Notes under the pieces: model-generated
Told to the model about the DNA's origin: nothing
What the model saw: only the letters and a program-made list of their open reading frames with translations
The model's database searches: none
Made by a program: the position numbers and the translations under genes
Shown here: piece after piece, positions 1 to 8,730 of the stretch
Layout of the letters: each line of letters starts with the position of its first letter
How positions within the stretch are numbered: position 1 is the first letter of the stretch
From: Kordiimonas lipolytica
Lineage (GTDB): Bacteria; Pseudomonadota; Alphaproteobacteria; Sphingomonadales; Kordiimonadaceae
Length of the DNA stretch: 64,000 bases
Direction: 5' to 3'
NCBI RefSeq assembly: GCF_001550065.1
Contig: NZ_LRUB01000032.1
Location: 247,510 to 311,509 of the forward strand

Positions 1-218
1 GCGATCCGTTCGCGCACAATCTGCCGAAGGTCGCGCGCGATATCGGCGTTTGAATCCTCAATCGACTGGTTCTGGCACACCACGCAGCGCAGCTCTTTCA
101 TCAGGTCGCGCGCCATGGCTTCCTTGGCCGGGTCCGCAAGCGGCTTTTCGTCCACCGCGACAGACAGCGCCGCCACGGACATCGCAATCGCGATCAGAAG
201 TGCAGTAAATGCCCGCAT
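1..218 (-). CDS. ccmH: Cytochrome c-type biogenesis protein CcmH (C-terminus cut by window edge)
   Basis: Only the first 72 codons are present; the gene leaves the window at base 1. An N-terminal hydrophobic signal/anchor of about 20 residues is followed by the family signature LRCVVCQNQSI, whose CxxC pair reduces the apocytochrome c cysteines in the periplasm before heme ligation by CcmF. The start codon overlaps the ccmG stop as TGATG, so it is the last visible gene of the ccm operon. A ccmI-like gene may lie further left but cannot be seen. Confidence 0.93.
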   Translation of the reverse strand, partial: MRAFTALLIAIAMSVAALSVAVDEKPLADPAKEAMARDLMKELRCVVCQNQSIEDSNADIARDLRQIVRERI

Positions 219-748
219 CATTTGGCTGCCTCCAGGGCTGGAAGCACCTTGGCTTCAAGCCCGTCACCCACAATCGGGCCCCAGTGGCGGTAGACAACCG
301 TGCCGCTGCCGTCCACCAGAAACGTCTCCGGCACGCCGGTCACGCCCCAGTCAATCGCCACGCGGCCATCAAGGTCAGCGCCGGTTTTGGTGAAAGGGTC
401 ACCCAGTTCATCCAGGAAGGCGAGCGCCCGGTCAGGCGTATCCTTATAGGCAATGCCGATCACCCTTGCGCCATGCTCACGCGCCAGCGCCATCAGGCTT
501 TCGTGTTCGGCGCGGCAGGGCACGCACCAGCTGGCAAAGAAATTCACAAATACAGGCTGGCCGGTCTTGAGGTCCGCACTTGAAAGCGCAGGCGCGTCCG
601 GCTCAAGGCCCGGAATCGAGAAGGTCGGCGCGGGCTTGCCGATGATCACGCTTTTGATCTCATTCGGGTTGCGGTCTTCGTCTGTCATCATGAAGAAGAA
701 CAGGCCGAACATGGAAAGCACAATAACAAGGGGAACGAACCGCTGCAT
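218..748 (-). CDS. ccmG: Thiol:disulfide interchange protein CcmG/DsbE
   Basis: A 176-residue periplasmic thioredoxin-fold protein tethered by one N-terminal membrane segment (about residues 5-21). The redox motif WCVPC (Cys75/Cys78) lies in the usual FVNFFASWC context, and the cis-proline region GVPETFLVDG follows later. CcmG passes electrons to CcmH or to the apocytochrome to keep heme-binding cysteines reduced. It sits two bases after the ccmF stop and overlaps ccmH, so the three genes are probably translated together. Length is normal for the family. Confidence 0.95.
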   Translation of the reverse strand: MQRFVPLVIVLSMFGLFFFMMTDEDRNPNEIKSVIIGKPAPTFSIPGLEPDAPALSSADLKTGQPVFVNFFASWCVPCRAEHESLMALAREHGARVIGIAYKDTPDRALAFLDELGDPFTKTGADLDGRVAIDWGVTGVPETFLVDGSGTVVYRHWGPIVGDGLEAKVLPALEAAK

Positions 749-750
749 GA

Positions 751-2721
751 TCAGGCCTCCGCTTTCACTTGCTTCGCCTTGGGCGCGCCGATCCGGAGCC
801 GGCGATCACTGAGCGACAGGAAGCCCCCCAGCACCATCAGCGCGGCACCCAGCCAAAGGCCGGAAACGAAGGGCTTGAAATAAAGCCGGACAGACCAGCG
901 CCCGCCGCCCGCGGCTTCGCCGATCACGGCATAGAGGTCCCCCGACGCCAGCGACAGGATCGACGCTTCGGTCGTGTTCATCACCGGGTCCGTATAAAGC
1001 CGGTCCTGCGGGTCCAGCGTGCCAATCGCGCCCTTGGTTTTGTGGCTGGCGAAGAAATAGCCCTCAATGGCGGTAAAGTTCGGCCCGACAACCGGTTTCA
1101 CACCGTCAAAACGGATGTCATAGTCGCCCACTGTAGCTGTGTCCCCGGGTTCCATTACCAGAAGCTTTTCTTCGGTCCAGGCCTCGGAAATGGTGATGCC
1201 GAACAGGAGCACGGCAACGCCAGTATGTGCCAGGCTCATACCCCAGCTGGCGCGCGGCAGGCCCTTGACCCGACGCAGGAAGGCGGATGGGTTTTTGAAA
1301 AGCTGCGTGCGCTCAGCGATTTCCAGAACCACTGACGCCAGAAGCCAGGTGGCCAGCACCAGACCGAAAGCTGTCATCAGGATACCGCCCGCCGACTGCC
1401 AAAAGACGTAAAGCCCAACCACCAGCGCCACAATCGCGGCGGGCAACAGCGTTGTGGCCGCGCGCGGAAGTCGCCCACGCTTCCAGGCCAGCAAGGGCCC
1501 GAAGCCGAGTGCGACGATAAGGGGGCTCATCAGCACCACAGCGCCATATTCAAAGAAAGGCGCCCCCACACTGATCTGTCCGGCGTTTGCCGCTTCCAAA
1601 AACAGCGGATAAAGCGTGCCCACAAGCACCACGCCCGCAAAAGTGGACAACAGGACGTTATTGAGCACAAGCGCGCTTTCGCGGCTCACGAGCCCAAACA
1701 GGCCACCCGGCGTCAGCTTTGGTGCGCGCCAGGCATAAAGCGCCAGCGATCCACCGACCACCACCACCAGGAAGCCCAGGATAAAGACACCGCGCGCCGG
1801 GTCATTGGCAAACGCATGCACGCTGGTGATCACGCCCGAGCGCACAAGGAAGGTCCCGAGAAGGCTGAAGGAAAAGGCAACAATCGACAGCAGGATCGTC
1901 CAGCTTTTGAGCGCGTCGCGCTTCTCGACCACGATAGCGGAATGCAAAAGCGCAGTTGCCACCAGCCAGGGCATGAAGCTTGCGTTCTCGACCGGGTCCC
2001 AGAACCACCAACCGCCCCAACCAAGCTCATAGTAGGCCCACCAGGACCCAAGGATGATACCGGCTGTCAGGAACATCCAGGCCACCAGCGTCCAGGGCCG
2101 CACCCAGCGCGCCCAAAGGGGGGTCACCTCACCTTCAATCAGCGCTGCGACCGCAAAGGAAAAGGCAACCGACAGGCCCACATAGCCGAGGTACAGCATG
2201 GGTGGATGAAAAGCGAGGCCGGGGTCTTGCAACAAGGGGTTCAACCCATTGCCTTCAATCGGCGCCGGGTCAAGCCTGAGGAACGGGTTGCTGGTGAAAA
2301 CGATGAACAGCAGGAAGCCAAGCACCAGGGCGCTCTGGACCGCGATCACCCGCGTACGGAAGCGTTGCGGCAGTTTCTTACCCTTGACCGAAAGCGCGGC
2401 TGCGAAAAGCGTGAGCATCAACACCCACAAAAGGAGGCTGCCCTCGTGGTTGCCCCAAACACCCGCGATTTTATAGAGGAGCGGCTTGGCCGTGTGCGAA
2501 TTGGCAGCCACAGCATAAACGGAGAAGTCCGAGATCAGATAGCTGTAGGTCAGCGCGCCAAAGGCGATCAGGGCCATCAGGAACTGGCCAAGGGCCGTGT
2601 TGTCGGCCACCGTCATCAGGCGGCTGTCGGCGCGGGCAATGCCCACATGCGGCACGGTTGCGCCCAGAAGCGCCAGTATCAGCGCCATGATGGTGGCGAA
2701 ATGGCCGAGCTCTGCGATCAT
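751..2721 (-). CDS. ccmF: Cytochrome c heme lyase subunit CcmF
   Basis: A 656-residue polytopic inner-membrane protein that joins heme, delivered by CcmE, to the CxxCH motif of apocytochrome c. The diagnostic tryptophan-rich loop WGGWWFWDPVE is at residues 235-245, and the early motif VWGNHEGSLLLW is near residue 90. More than a dozen hydrophobic segments run along its length, with a periplasmic soluble domain before the last helix. Its start overlaps the ccmE stop by four bases, consistent with coupled translation. Size matches the family. Confidence 0.96.
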   Translation of the reverse strand: MIAELGHFATIMALILALLGATVPHVGIARADSRLMTVADNTALGQFLMALIAFGALTYSYLISDFSVYAVAANSHTAKPLLYKIAGVWGNHEGSLLLWVLMLTLFAAALSVKGKKLPQRFRTRVIAVQSALVLGFLLFIVFTSNPFLRLDPAPIEGNGLNPLLQDPGLAFHPPMLYLGYVGLSVAFSFAVAALIEGEVTPLWARWVRPWTLVAWMFLTAGIILGSWWAYYELGWGGWWFWDPVENASFMPWLVATALLHSAIVVEKRDALKSWTILLSIVAFSFSLLGTFLVRSGVITSVHAFANDPARGVFILGFLVVVVGGSLALYAWRAPKLTPGGLFGLVSRESALVLNNVLLSTFAGVVLVGTLYPLFLEAANAGQISVGAPFFEYGAVVLMSPLIVALGFGPLLAWKRGRLPRAATTLLPAAIVALVVGLYVFWQSAGGILMTAFGLVLATWLLASVVLEIAERTQLFKNPSAFLRRVKGLPRASWGMSLAHTGVAVLLFGITISEAWTEEKLLVMEPGDTATVGDYDIRFDGVKPVVGPNFTAIEGYFFASHKTKGAIGTLDPQDRLYTDPVMNTTEASILSLASGDLYAVIGEAAGGGRWSVRLYFKPFVSGLWLGAALMVLGGFLSLSDRRLRIGAPKAKQVKAEA

Positions 2722-3197
2722 CGGCCGGTCTGCCCCGCTGTCAGGGCTTCGGGGTGGCTGCAGGCCTCTTCATTCTTTGGCATGGTGCCGGGGGCGGCGT
2801 AGTTTTCGTCATGCTTGGCCAGAACCGTATCGGCCACAAACACGCCTTCAGCATTCAAGGCGCCTTCGGACACCACGCCCTGGCCTTCGCGGAACAGGCT
2901 GGGCAGCATGCCGGTGAAGCGCACCGGAATATCCGCCGCACAGTCCGTCACACGGAACTCGTACGTCAGGCCATCGTCCTTGCGCTCGAACGTACCCGTT
3001 TCCACCAGACCACCCAGGCGGAAGCGCTGGCCGGGGGCGACTTTTTGCTGGAACACTTCGCTGGGCTGCAGGAACAGATTGAAGCTGCCCGTCTGGCGCC
3101 CGGCGAACACAATCAGGAAGGCCGCAAGCGCAAGCACAGCCACGGCCACGATCATCACCACAAGGCGCTGTTTCTTCCGTGTCTTCAAGCCCGCCAT
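2718..3197 (-). CDS. ccmE: Heme chaperone CcmE
   Basis: CcmE binds heme covalently in the periplasm and carries it from CcmC to CcmF. The 159-residue protein has a basic N-terminus, one membrane anchor (about residues 11-32) and an OB-fold domain. The heme-binding motif LAKHDENY is present with His129 and Tyr133. I chose the ATG at 3197 because it overlaps the ccmD stop as TGATG, the same junction seen at the other ccm borders; a TTG one codon upstream is possible. The C-terminal tail is polar, as usual. Confidence 0.95.
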   Translation of the reverse strand: MAGLKTRKKQRLVVMIVAVAVLALAAFLIVFAGRQTGSFNLFLQPSEVFQQKVAPGQRFRLGGLVETGTFERKDDGLTYEFRVTDCAADIPVRFTGMLPSLFREGQGVVSEGALNAEGVFVADTVLAKHDENYAAPGTMPKNEEACSHPEALTAGQTGR

Positions 3198-3376
3198 CAA
3201 TTGTCTCCCGCCGTCGGTTTCTTGCGCCGCTTGGGTCGCATGCGTTCCACCTGTTCAGCTGCCGCCTTGTTGGCGCGCAAGCTCATGACCAAAAGCGCCA
3301 CCAGCCCAACCGCGGTCACGCCGTAAGCGCCCCACACGAAGGGGCCAACGCTGCCCATGTCGAAAAGGTCTGTCAT
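3197..3376 (-). CDS. ccmD: Heme exporter accessory protein CcmD
   Basis: A 59-residue protein beginning MTDLFDMGSVGPFVWGAYGV, with one transmembrane segment (about residues 12-32) followed by a strongly basic tail. That layout, and its place between ccmC and ccmE, are the hallmarks of CcmD, which helps release holo-CcmE from the CcmABC complex. Start and stop both form TGATG overlaps with the neighbouring genes. The FVWGAYG stretch resembles the conserved CcmD core. Confidence 0.93.
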   Translation of the reverse strand: MTDLFDMGSVGPFVWGAYGVTAVGLVALLVMSLRANKAAAEQVERMRPKRRKKPTAGDN

Positions 3377-4095
3377 CAGCCGTTCACCCTGCTCATGCGC
3401 AAAACACTGAGTTTGCGGCGGTTGATCTCAAGCTTCATCCTATAGAGAAACACGACGACAAAATAGGCCTTGAAGGCGATGGCCATGGTGAACAAGGGCC
3501 ACAGCATCTCACCGCTGATGGTCGGGCCATCCAGGCGGAAGACGCTCGCTGGCTGATGGAGCGTGTTCCACCATTCGACCGAGAATTTGATGATCGGCAG
3601 GTTGATTACGCCCACAAGCGCCAGAATCGAAGCCGCGCGGCCCGCCTTTTCTTCCTCATCCATGCTGCGCCAGATGGCCATATAGCCAAGATACAGGAAG
3701 AACAGCACTAAGACCGATGTCATGCGGCCGTCCCACTGCCAATAGGTGCCCCAGGTGGGCTTGCCCCACAGCGCGCCGGTGATCAGCGCAAGGGCCGTAA
3801 AGGTGGCGCCGATGGGCGCGGCGGCCTTGCCTGCCAGGATCGCCAGCGGATGGCGCCAGACAAATTCGGTGAAGCTTGCGCCCGCCACCACCAGATAGCA
3901 GAACATGGCCATCCAGGCTGCAGGCACATGCACATACATGATGCGCACGCTTTCGCCCTGCTGCCGGTCCGGCGGGCTGCCAAAGAAGGCCAGATAGAGG
4001 CCGTAAATCAGGCATGCTGCCAGCACAAGTTTCGCCCATGGCAGAATCTTGTCTGCCAGGCGGTTGAACTGGGCTGGATTGGCGAATCTATGCAT
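3376..4095 (-). CDS. ccmC: Heme exporter protein CcmC
   Basis: A 239-residue membrane protein with about six hydrophobic segments. It carries the tryptophan-rich heme-handling loop GKPTWGTYWQWDGR (residues 111-124) and the flanking histidine motifs VHVPAAW (His56) and WNTLHQP. CcmC loads heme onto CcmE. A 75-base gap with no recognised signal separates it from ccmB upstream, the only sizeable gap in the operon, so a separate promoter for ccmCDEFGH is possible but not shown. Confidence 0.95.
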   Translation of the reverse strand: MHRFANPAQFNRLADKILPWAKLVLAACLIYGLYLAFFGSPPDRQQGESVRIMYVHVPAAWMAMFCYLVVAGASFTEFVWRHPLAILAGKAAAPIGATFTALALITGALWGKPTWGTYWQWDGRMTSVLVLFFLYLGYMAIWRSMDEEEKAGRAASILALVGVINLPIIKFSVEWWNTLHQPASVFRLDGPTISGEMLWPLFTMAIAFKAYFVVVFLYRMKLEINRRKLSVLRMSRVNG

Positions 4096-4170
4096 GGCCC
4101 TTACCTATAGTGAACCCCCTTTGGCCGCAAGTGCGACTTGATGCCTCACACACCCTTGTTATCCCCAGCG

Positions 4171-4869
4171 CTATTCAAGCGATAGCCGGAGCGCCTGCGC
4201 GCTGACGAACGGCCCCACCACAAGCGCCAGCAAACTGGCGGCCCCCAGAAGCGCAAGCGGCTGGGTAGCGTCCACCAGCCCGGCTGTTGCGTCCACCGCG
4301 CCAACGGCGAAAATCAGCGTTGGCACATATAAGGGAAGTACGAGAAGCGACAGCAGCACCCCTCCCCTGCGCACCGATACCGTCAGCGCCGCGCCCATGC
4401 TGCCGATCAGACTGAGCGCGGGCGTGCCGACCAGGAGCGATATCAGCAGCGTACCATAAGCGCCGTCCGGCAGGTTCATCAGCATGCCCAGGATGGGCGA
4501 GACGACAACAAGCGGCAGCACAGTGGAGACCCAGTGCGCCAAGATCTTGGCCGCGGCCACACCTGTCAGCCCGAGGGGTGACAGGGCCAGATCATCCAGG
4601 CTACCGTCCTCAAAATCCGCCTGATAGAGCCGATCAAGGCTGATCAGACAGGCAAGCAAAGCCACCACCCAGATCACGCCCGGCGCGATGCGTGCCAGCA
4701 CCTGCGGTTCCGGCCCCACACCAAACGGGAACAATGTGACGGCGATCAGGAAAAAGCTGAGCGCCATGGTGCCCGTGCCGCCCTGCGACCAGGCAAGGCG
4801 CACGTCACGCCTGACGATGCCGAAGAAAATGCCGCTAAGGGAAGTTTCCTGAGCCGAGGTCACAACCAT
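4171..4869 (-). CDS. ccmB: Heme exporter ABC permease CcmB
   Basis: A 232-residue protein with about six membrane helices and the CcmB landmark DFEDGSLDDLALSP in the first cytoplasmic loop. It is the permease partner of CcmA in the CcmAB(C) complex, whose ATP hydrolysis drives release of heme-loaded CcmE. Its start lies inside the 3' end of ccmA (10-base overlap), indicating translational coupling. Length is normal. Confidence 0.94.
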   Translation of the reverse strand: MVVTSAQETSLSGIFFGIVRRDVRLAWSQGGTGTMALSFFLIAVTLFPFGVGPEPQVLARIAPGVIWVVALLACLISLDRLYQADFEDGSLDDLALSPLGLTGVAAAKILAHWVSTVLPLVVVSPILGMLMNLPDGAYGTLLISLLVGTPALSLIGSMGAALTVSVRRGGVLLSLLVLPLYVPTLIFAVGAVDATAGLVDATQPLALLGAASLLALVVGPFVSAQALRLSLE

Positions 4870-5543
4870 TCCTCCTCAAGCTCGATTTCCGGTTGGTAGT
4901 CGCGCATGTCGATCATCGCACCCTCAACGCCAATCGGGTCATGGGTCGCGGCGATGATCATGCCGCCCATGTCCAGATGCTTGCGCATCAGAGCCGCGAG
5001 CGCATCGCGGTTCTCGGCATCCAGGCCCACGGTGGGTTCATCCATCAGCCACAGGGGGCGCGAAAGGTACGCAAAGCGCATCAGGTTGGACCGGTGCCGC
5101 TGCCCGCTTGAAAAATAGCGCACAGGCTGGTCCAGAAGCCCGGTCAGTGCGAACACTTCAGCGGCTTCAGCGAGCGCTACGTCGCCCACCGCACGGCCGG
5201 TCATGAGGCGCATGAGCTCACGCGCGTTTTCCCGAAGCGTCAAAACGGGCTTCAGCGCATTGTCGTGCCCGGCGTAAATCAGCGCTTCCGAAAGCGCCGC
5301 GTCGCCATGCGCCCAAGCCTCATCGCCATACTTGAGCGTGCCGCCCTGGGCGCGCAAGAACCCCGCAATCAGGCGCAACAGCGTCGATTTGCCGCTGCCG
5401 TTTTTGCCCCTGAGGTACAGAAGCTCACCCGGTTTCACTTCGAAAGAAAGATGGTCGAACACCATTCGCCCGCCCCGGAAACAGGCAAGGTCGTCTGCCC
5501 GCAAAGGCTTGGGCGCGGTCGCGAATGTTGAAGTCAAGGCCAT
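4860..5543 (-). CDS. ccmA: Heme exporter ATP-binding protein CcmA
   Basis: A 227-residue ABC ATPase with Walker A GKNGSGKST (about residues 46-54), the signature SSGQRHR (near residue 145) and Walker B WLMDEPTVGLD. It is the first gene of the visible ccm operon. With CcmB it powers release of holo-CcmE from CcmC. The 154 bases upstream separate it from the divergent cardiolipin synthase gene and must hold the operon promoter; I could not pick out a convincing -35/-10 pair there. Confidence 0.95.
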   Translation of the reverse strand: MALTSTFATAPKPLRADDLACFRGGRMVFDHLSFEVKPGELLYLRGKNGSGKSTLLRLIAGFLRAQGGTLKYGDEAWAHGDAALSEALIYAGHDNALKPVLTLRENARELMRLMTGRAVGDVALAEAAEVFALTGLLDQPVRYFSSGQRHRSNLMRFAYLSRPLWLMDEPTVGLDAENRDALAALMRKHLDMGGMIIAATHDPIGVEGAMIDMRDYQPEIELEEEWL

Positions 5544-5697
5544 TGGCGCACGCTAGCGCCATTCAATCCCCCGCTCAAGCAAGAAATCAGCCAGCAATTT
5601 CAGCTATCTAAGGTCATGCACCGAATTCCTTATTGGCCCTTCACACCGTGGGCTAATCCCCTATATGGTGTTGTAGCGACTACGGGAATGGGGATGT

Positions 5698-7155
5698 ATG
5701 AATCTGGAAGCACTGATATGGCCTAACGGCTGGCTGATTGTGGGCTTTGTTTTCCTGGCCCAGATTTTGGCCAGCGTCCACATTCTGCGCACCAAAGACG
5801 ATGTGCGGTCGGCCATCACATGGATCGGCCTTGTCTGGATCGCGCCCATGCTGGGGCTTCTGAGCTACTTCCTGTTCGGCATCAGCCGCATCCGGCGCCG
5901 GGCCCGGCGCGTGCGGGAACGCCAGGGCATGGCGCCCCGGTCCGCCGACACCCACGACCCCGAAGGCCCGTGCCTGACAGAAGGCGTGCCCGAAGCCCCC
6001 AATCGCTGGCAGGCTCATGCGCGCCTTGGCGGCAGGGTGACCAACCTGCCGCTGACCATGGGCAACAGCATTGAAGCCCTGGCCGGTGGGCGCGAGGCCT
6101 ATGACGCCATGATCCAGGCGATCGATGCCGCAGAACGCACCGTGGCACTCACCACCTATATCTTCCAGGCCGACCAGGCCGGCAGGCGCTTTGTCGCGGC
6201 GCTGGCTCGCGCGCACGAACGCGGCGTTCAGGTGCGGGTGCTGGTGGATGCCGTGGGCAACCTTTATGGCCTCAAGCCTGTGTCGAACCTTCTCAGGCGG
6301 CGCGGCGTGCCCGTGGCGGTGTTCAACCCCGCGCGGCTGTCCTGGCGGCTGGCCTTCTTCAACCTGCGCACCCACCGGAAGCTTCTTATCGTTGACGGCA
6401 ACACAGGCTTTGCCGGCGGCATGAATATCCGCAAACACCATCTGGAACGATCAGACGGCAGCCCGCGTGTGCGCGATACGCACTTTCGCCTGAAGGGCCC
6501 GATTGTCAGCCAGATGATGGAAGCCTTCGCCGATGACTGGGCCTTTTCCACCAAGGAAGACCTGGATGATGACGTGTGGATGCCGCCAGCTGAGCCGCAA
6601 CACCCTGGTGTAACGGCCCGCGCCATCCCGGATGGGCCGGACGAATATTACCACAAAACCGCGATGATCATGGAAAGCGCACTGGGGGGCGCGCGCAAAC
6701 GCGTGCAGCTGGTGACACCCTATTTCCTGCCTGAACCGGCGCTGATCTCTGCGCTCAAGCAGGCGGCGCTCAGGGGCGTGCAGGTGGACATTCTGGTGCC
6801 CAGCCAGAACAACCTGCCCTTCTTTGCGCTGTCGTCGCTTTCAGGCGCGCGGCAGCTCGTGCAGATCGGCTGCAATCTGCATCTGTCCGATCCGCCGTTT
6901 GACCATACCAAACTGATGATCGTGGATGACGACTGGGTGCTGTTCGGGTCATCGAACTGGGACGCGCGGTCACTGAAGCTGAACTTCGAATTCAATGTGG
7001 AATGCTATGACACGGCGCTGGCCATGACCATGACCAAATGGGTGCGCAAGCGCATGGCGGGCGCCACGCTGATGACGGCGGAAGACTTCAAGAACCGCTC
7101 CACCTTCAAGCGTGCAATGGGACGCGTGCTGTGGCTTCTTAGTCCTTACCTTTAA
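5698..7155 (+). CDS. cls: Cardiolipin synthase (phospholipase D family)
   Basis: A 485-residue membrane enzyme that condenses phosphatidyl groups into cardiolipin. Two N-terminal transmembrane segments (about residues 8-27 and 38-60) precede two phospholipase D domains, each with an HKD motif: HRKLLIVDGNTGFAGGMN near residue 225 and HTKLMIVDDDWVLFGSSN near residue 402. Both histidines and lysines are intact, so it should be active. The start follows the purine-rich stretch GGGAATGGGG. It runs tail to tail with the next gene with only two bases between the stops. Confidence 0.93.
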   Translation: MNLEALIWPNGWLIVGFVFLAQILASVHILRTKDDVRSAITWIGLVWIAPMLGLLSYFLFGISRIRRRARRVRERQGMAPRSADTHDPEGPCLTEGVPEAPNRWQAHARLGGRVTNLPLTMGNSIEALAGGREAYDAMIQAIDAAERTVALTTYIFQADQAGRRFVAALARAHERGVQVRVLVDAVGNLYGLKPVSNLLRRRGVPVAVFNPARLSWRLAFFNLRTHRKLLIVDGNTGFAGGMNIRKHHLERSDGSPRVRDTHFRLKGPIVSQMMEAFADDWAFSTKEDLDDDVWMPPAEPQHPGVTARAIPDGPDEYYHKTAMIMESALGGARKRVQLVTPYFLPEPALISALKQAALRGVQVDILVPSQNNLPFFALSSLSGARQLVQIGCNLHLSDPPFDHTKLMIVDDDWVLFGSSNWDARSLKLNFEFNVECYDTALAMTMTKWVRKRMAGATLMTAEDFKNRSTFKRAMGRVLWLLSPYL

Positions 7156-7157
7156 GG

Positions 7158-7676
7158 TTATTCACCCTTCGGCAGATATTTGACAGCGCGGGCTTCCACG
7201 TCTGCCTTCAGCGCCTGCTCCAGCCCCAGCATGAACAGCACCTCTGCGATCAGGAAGGCTGGCGCAATGAATACCTGGGTCAGGTTGTCAAAAAGCGCGG
7301 GCTTGCGGCCTTCGAAAATATGGCCGGTGAACTGGATGACCCAACCAACAAGGAAAAGAACCACAAAGCTTTTGACGGCAAAGACTGTGCCTTCAAGCGC
7401 CATCACTTCCGCGAAATACAAAAGCGCTCCATAGATCAGCACCGCGATCGTGCCGATAAGCGGGGCATTGACGATATAGTATAAAAGGAGCACGCCGATA
7501 AGCACGGCGGCAAGCGTGAAGCGCCCGACCTCGAAGGTCATCAAGGGCACGGTGCTGGCAAGCACCAGAAGCGAGAAAACGATCATCGGCACGCCGATAT
7601 GGTGCGTTGCCTGGTTGCGGCCGTCGCGGTGATAGGCCGAATACATCGCCAGTTGTTCCAGAAACCAAGTTTTCAT
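7158..7676 (-). CDS. DUF962 / Mpo1-like membrane protein
   Basis: A 172-residue protein with four or five hydrophobic segments and the family signature near the N-terminus, SAYHRDGRNQATHHIGVP, containing the conserved His and Asn residues. The yeast member Mpo1 is an iron-dependent dioxygenase in alpha-oxidation of 2-hydroxy fatty acids; bacterial members are mostly uncharacterised, so a lipid role here is inference. It is convergent with cls. The start has a purine-rich leader (GGGAGGCACGC). Confidence 0.85.
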   Translation of the reverse strand: MKTWFLEQLAMYSAYHRDGRNQATHHIGVPMIVFSLLVLASTVPLMTFEVGRFTLAAVLIGVLLLYYIVNAPLIGTIAVLIYGALLYFAEVMALEGTVFAVKSFVVLFLVGWVIQFTGHIFEGRKPALFDNLTQVFIAPAFLIAEVLFMLGLEQALKADVEARAVKYLPKGE

Positions 7677-7798
7677 GCGTGCCTCCCTCCCACAGGATTT
7701 CGCCTAAAATGGACTGAACAGTCTTGAAAGGCAAGCGCTACCACCCTTCCCAAATGCGCCCTGCGCCCTAGTCTCTATGACAAACAGGGAGCACCATA

Positions 7799-8662
7799 AT
7801 GAGCTATGAAACGCTGACATACGAACAGGACGGCCCGGTTGTGACTGTAACGCTGAACCGGCCAGACAATATGAATGCCTTCACCCCGACCATGGGGCGG
7901 GAGATGGAAGAGGTGCTGGACCGCGCGGACGCGGACGACAGCGTGCGCGCCGTCATCTTCACCGGGGCCGGGCGCGCCTTCTGTGCGGGCATGGATCTTT
8001 CGGCAGACGGCAATGTGTTCGGGCTGGACGAAAGCATCGACCCGCTATCCCCGGAGATGGAGCGGAACCGGGACACCGGCGGGCGCGTGGTGCTTCGGAT
8101 GTACCGCATGAAAAAGCCGCTGATCGCAGCCATCAATGGCGCAAGCGTGGGCGTGGGCACCACCATGCAGCTGCCGATGGATGTGCGCATCGCATCGCCC
8201 TTCGCCAAGTTCGGTTTCGTGTTCGCAGAGCGCGGCATCACGCTGGAGAGCTGCTCAAGCTGGTTCCTGCCGCGCCTTGTGGGCATCGCGAAAGCCGCCG
8301 AATGGTCCTACACCGGTCGGGTATTCAAGGCTGATGAAGCACTTGAGGCCGGGCTGATTTCAGAGATTGTCGAACCCGACGCGCTGCTGGCCCGCGCGCG
8401 GGAGATCGCGGAGAGCTTTTCCGCCCGCACCAGCGCGATGTCGGTGGCGCTCAACCGCCAGCTTCTGTGGCGCATGATGGGCGCGAGCCACCCGATGGAG
8501 GCGCATAAGGCAGAGAGCCGCACCATGCTGCACACCAGCATCCGCGACGGCAAGGAAGGGGTGCAAAGCTTTTTGGAAAAACGCGACCCGGATTTCAAAG
8601 ACCCGATCTCTGGCGGTGCGCCCGCGGGTTTCGACTGGGACGCCGAGCCCGATTTTTCCTGA
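7799..8662 (+). CDS. Enoyl-CoA hydratase/isomerase family protein
   Basis: A 287-residue crotonase-fold protein. The oxyanion-hole segments are visible as GRAFCAGMDLS (about residues 60-70) and NGASVGVGTTMQLPMDVRIAS (about residues 113-133). At the two usual glutamate sites of enoyl-CoA hydratase it has FAERGITLESCSS, so one acidic residue is probably kept, but I would not assign a substrate. A GGGAG ribosome-binding site lies ten bases before the ATG. It appears to be a single gene, and a minus-strand terminator follows. Confidence 0.88.
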   Translation: MSYETLTYEQDGPVVTVTLNRPDNMNAFTPTMGREMEEVLDRADADDSVRAVIFTGAGRAFCAGMDLSADGNVFGLDESIDPLSPEMERNRDTGGRVVLRMYRMKKPLIAAINGASVGVGTTMQLPMDVRIASPFAKFGFVFAERGITLESCSSWFLPRLVGIAKAAEWSYTGRVFKADEALEAGLISEIVEPDALLARAREIAESFSARTSAMSVALNRQLLWRMMGASHPMEAHKAESRTMLHTSIRDGKEGVQSFLEKRDPDFKDPISGGAPAGFDWDAEPDFS

Positions 8663-8677
8663 ACGGCCACCTGTGGC

Positions 8678-8707
8678 AAAAAAAATGGGCGCCTCGCAGG
8701 GCGCCCA
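8678..8707 (-). terminator. Rho-independent terminator of the carbonic anhydrase/SulP operon
   Basis: Read on the minus strand, the 8-bp stem TGGGCGCC/GGCGCCCA with a six-base loop is followed directly by eight T residues. It lies 23 bases past the SulP stop codon. Confidence 0.9.
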
Positions 8708-8730
8708 AGTTGGATAGGAAGAGTGAATTA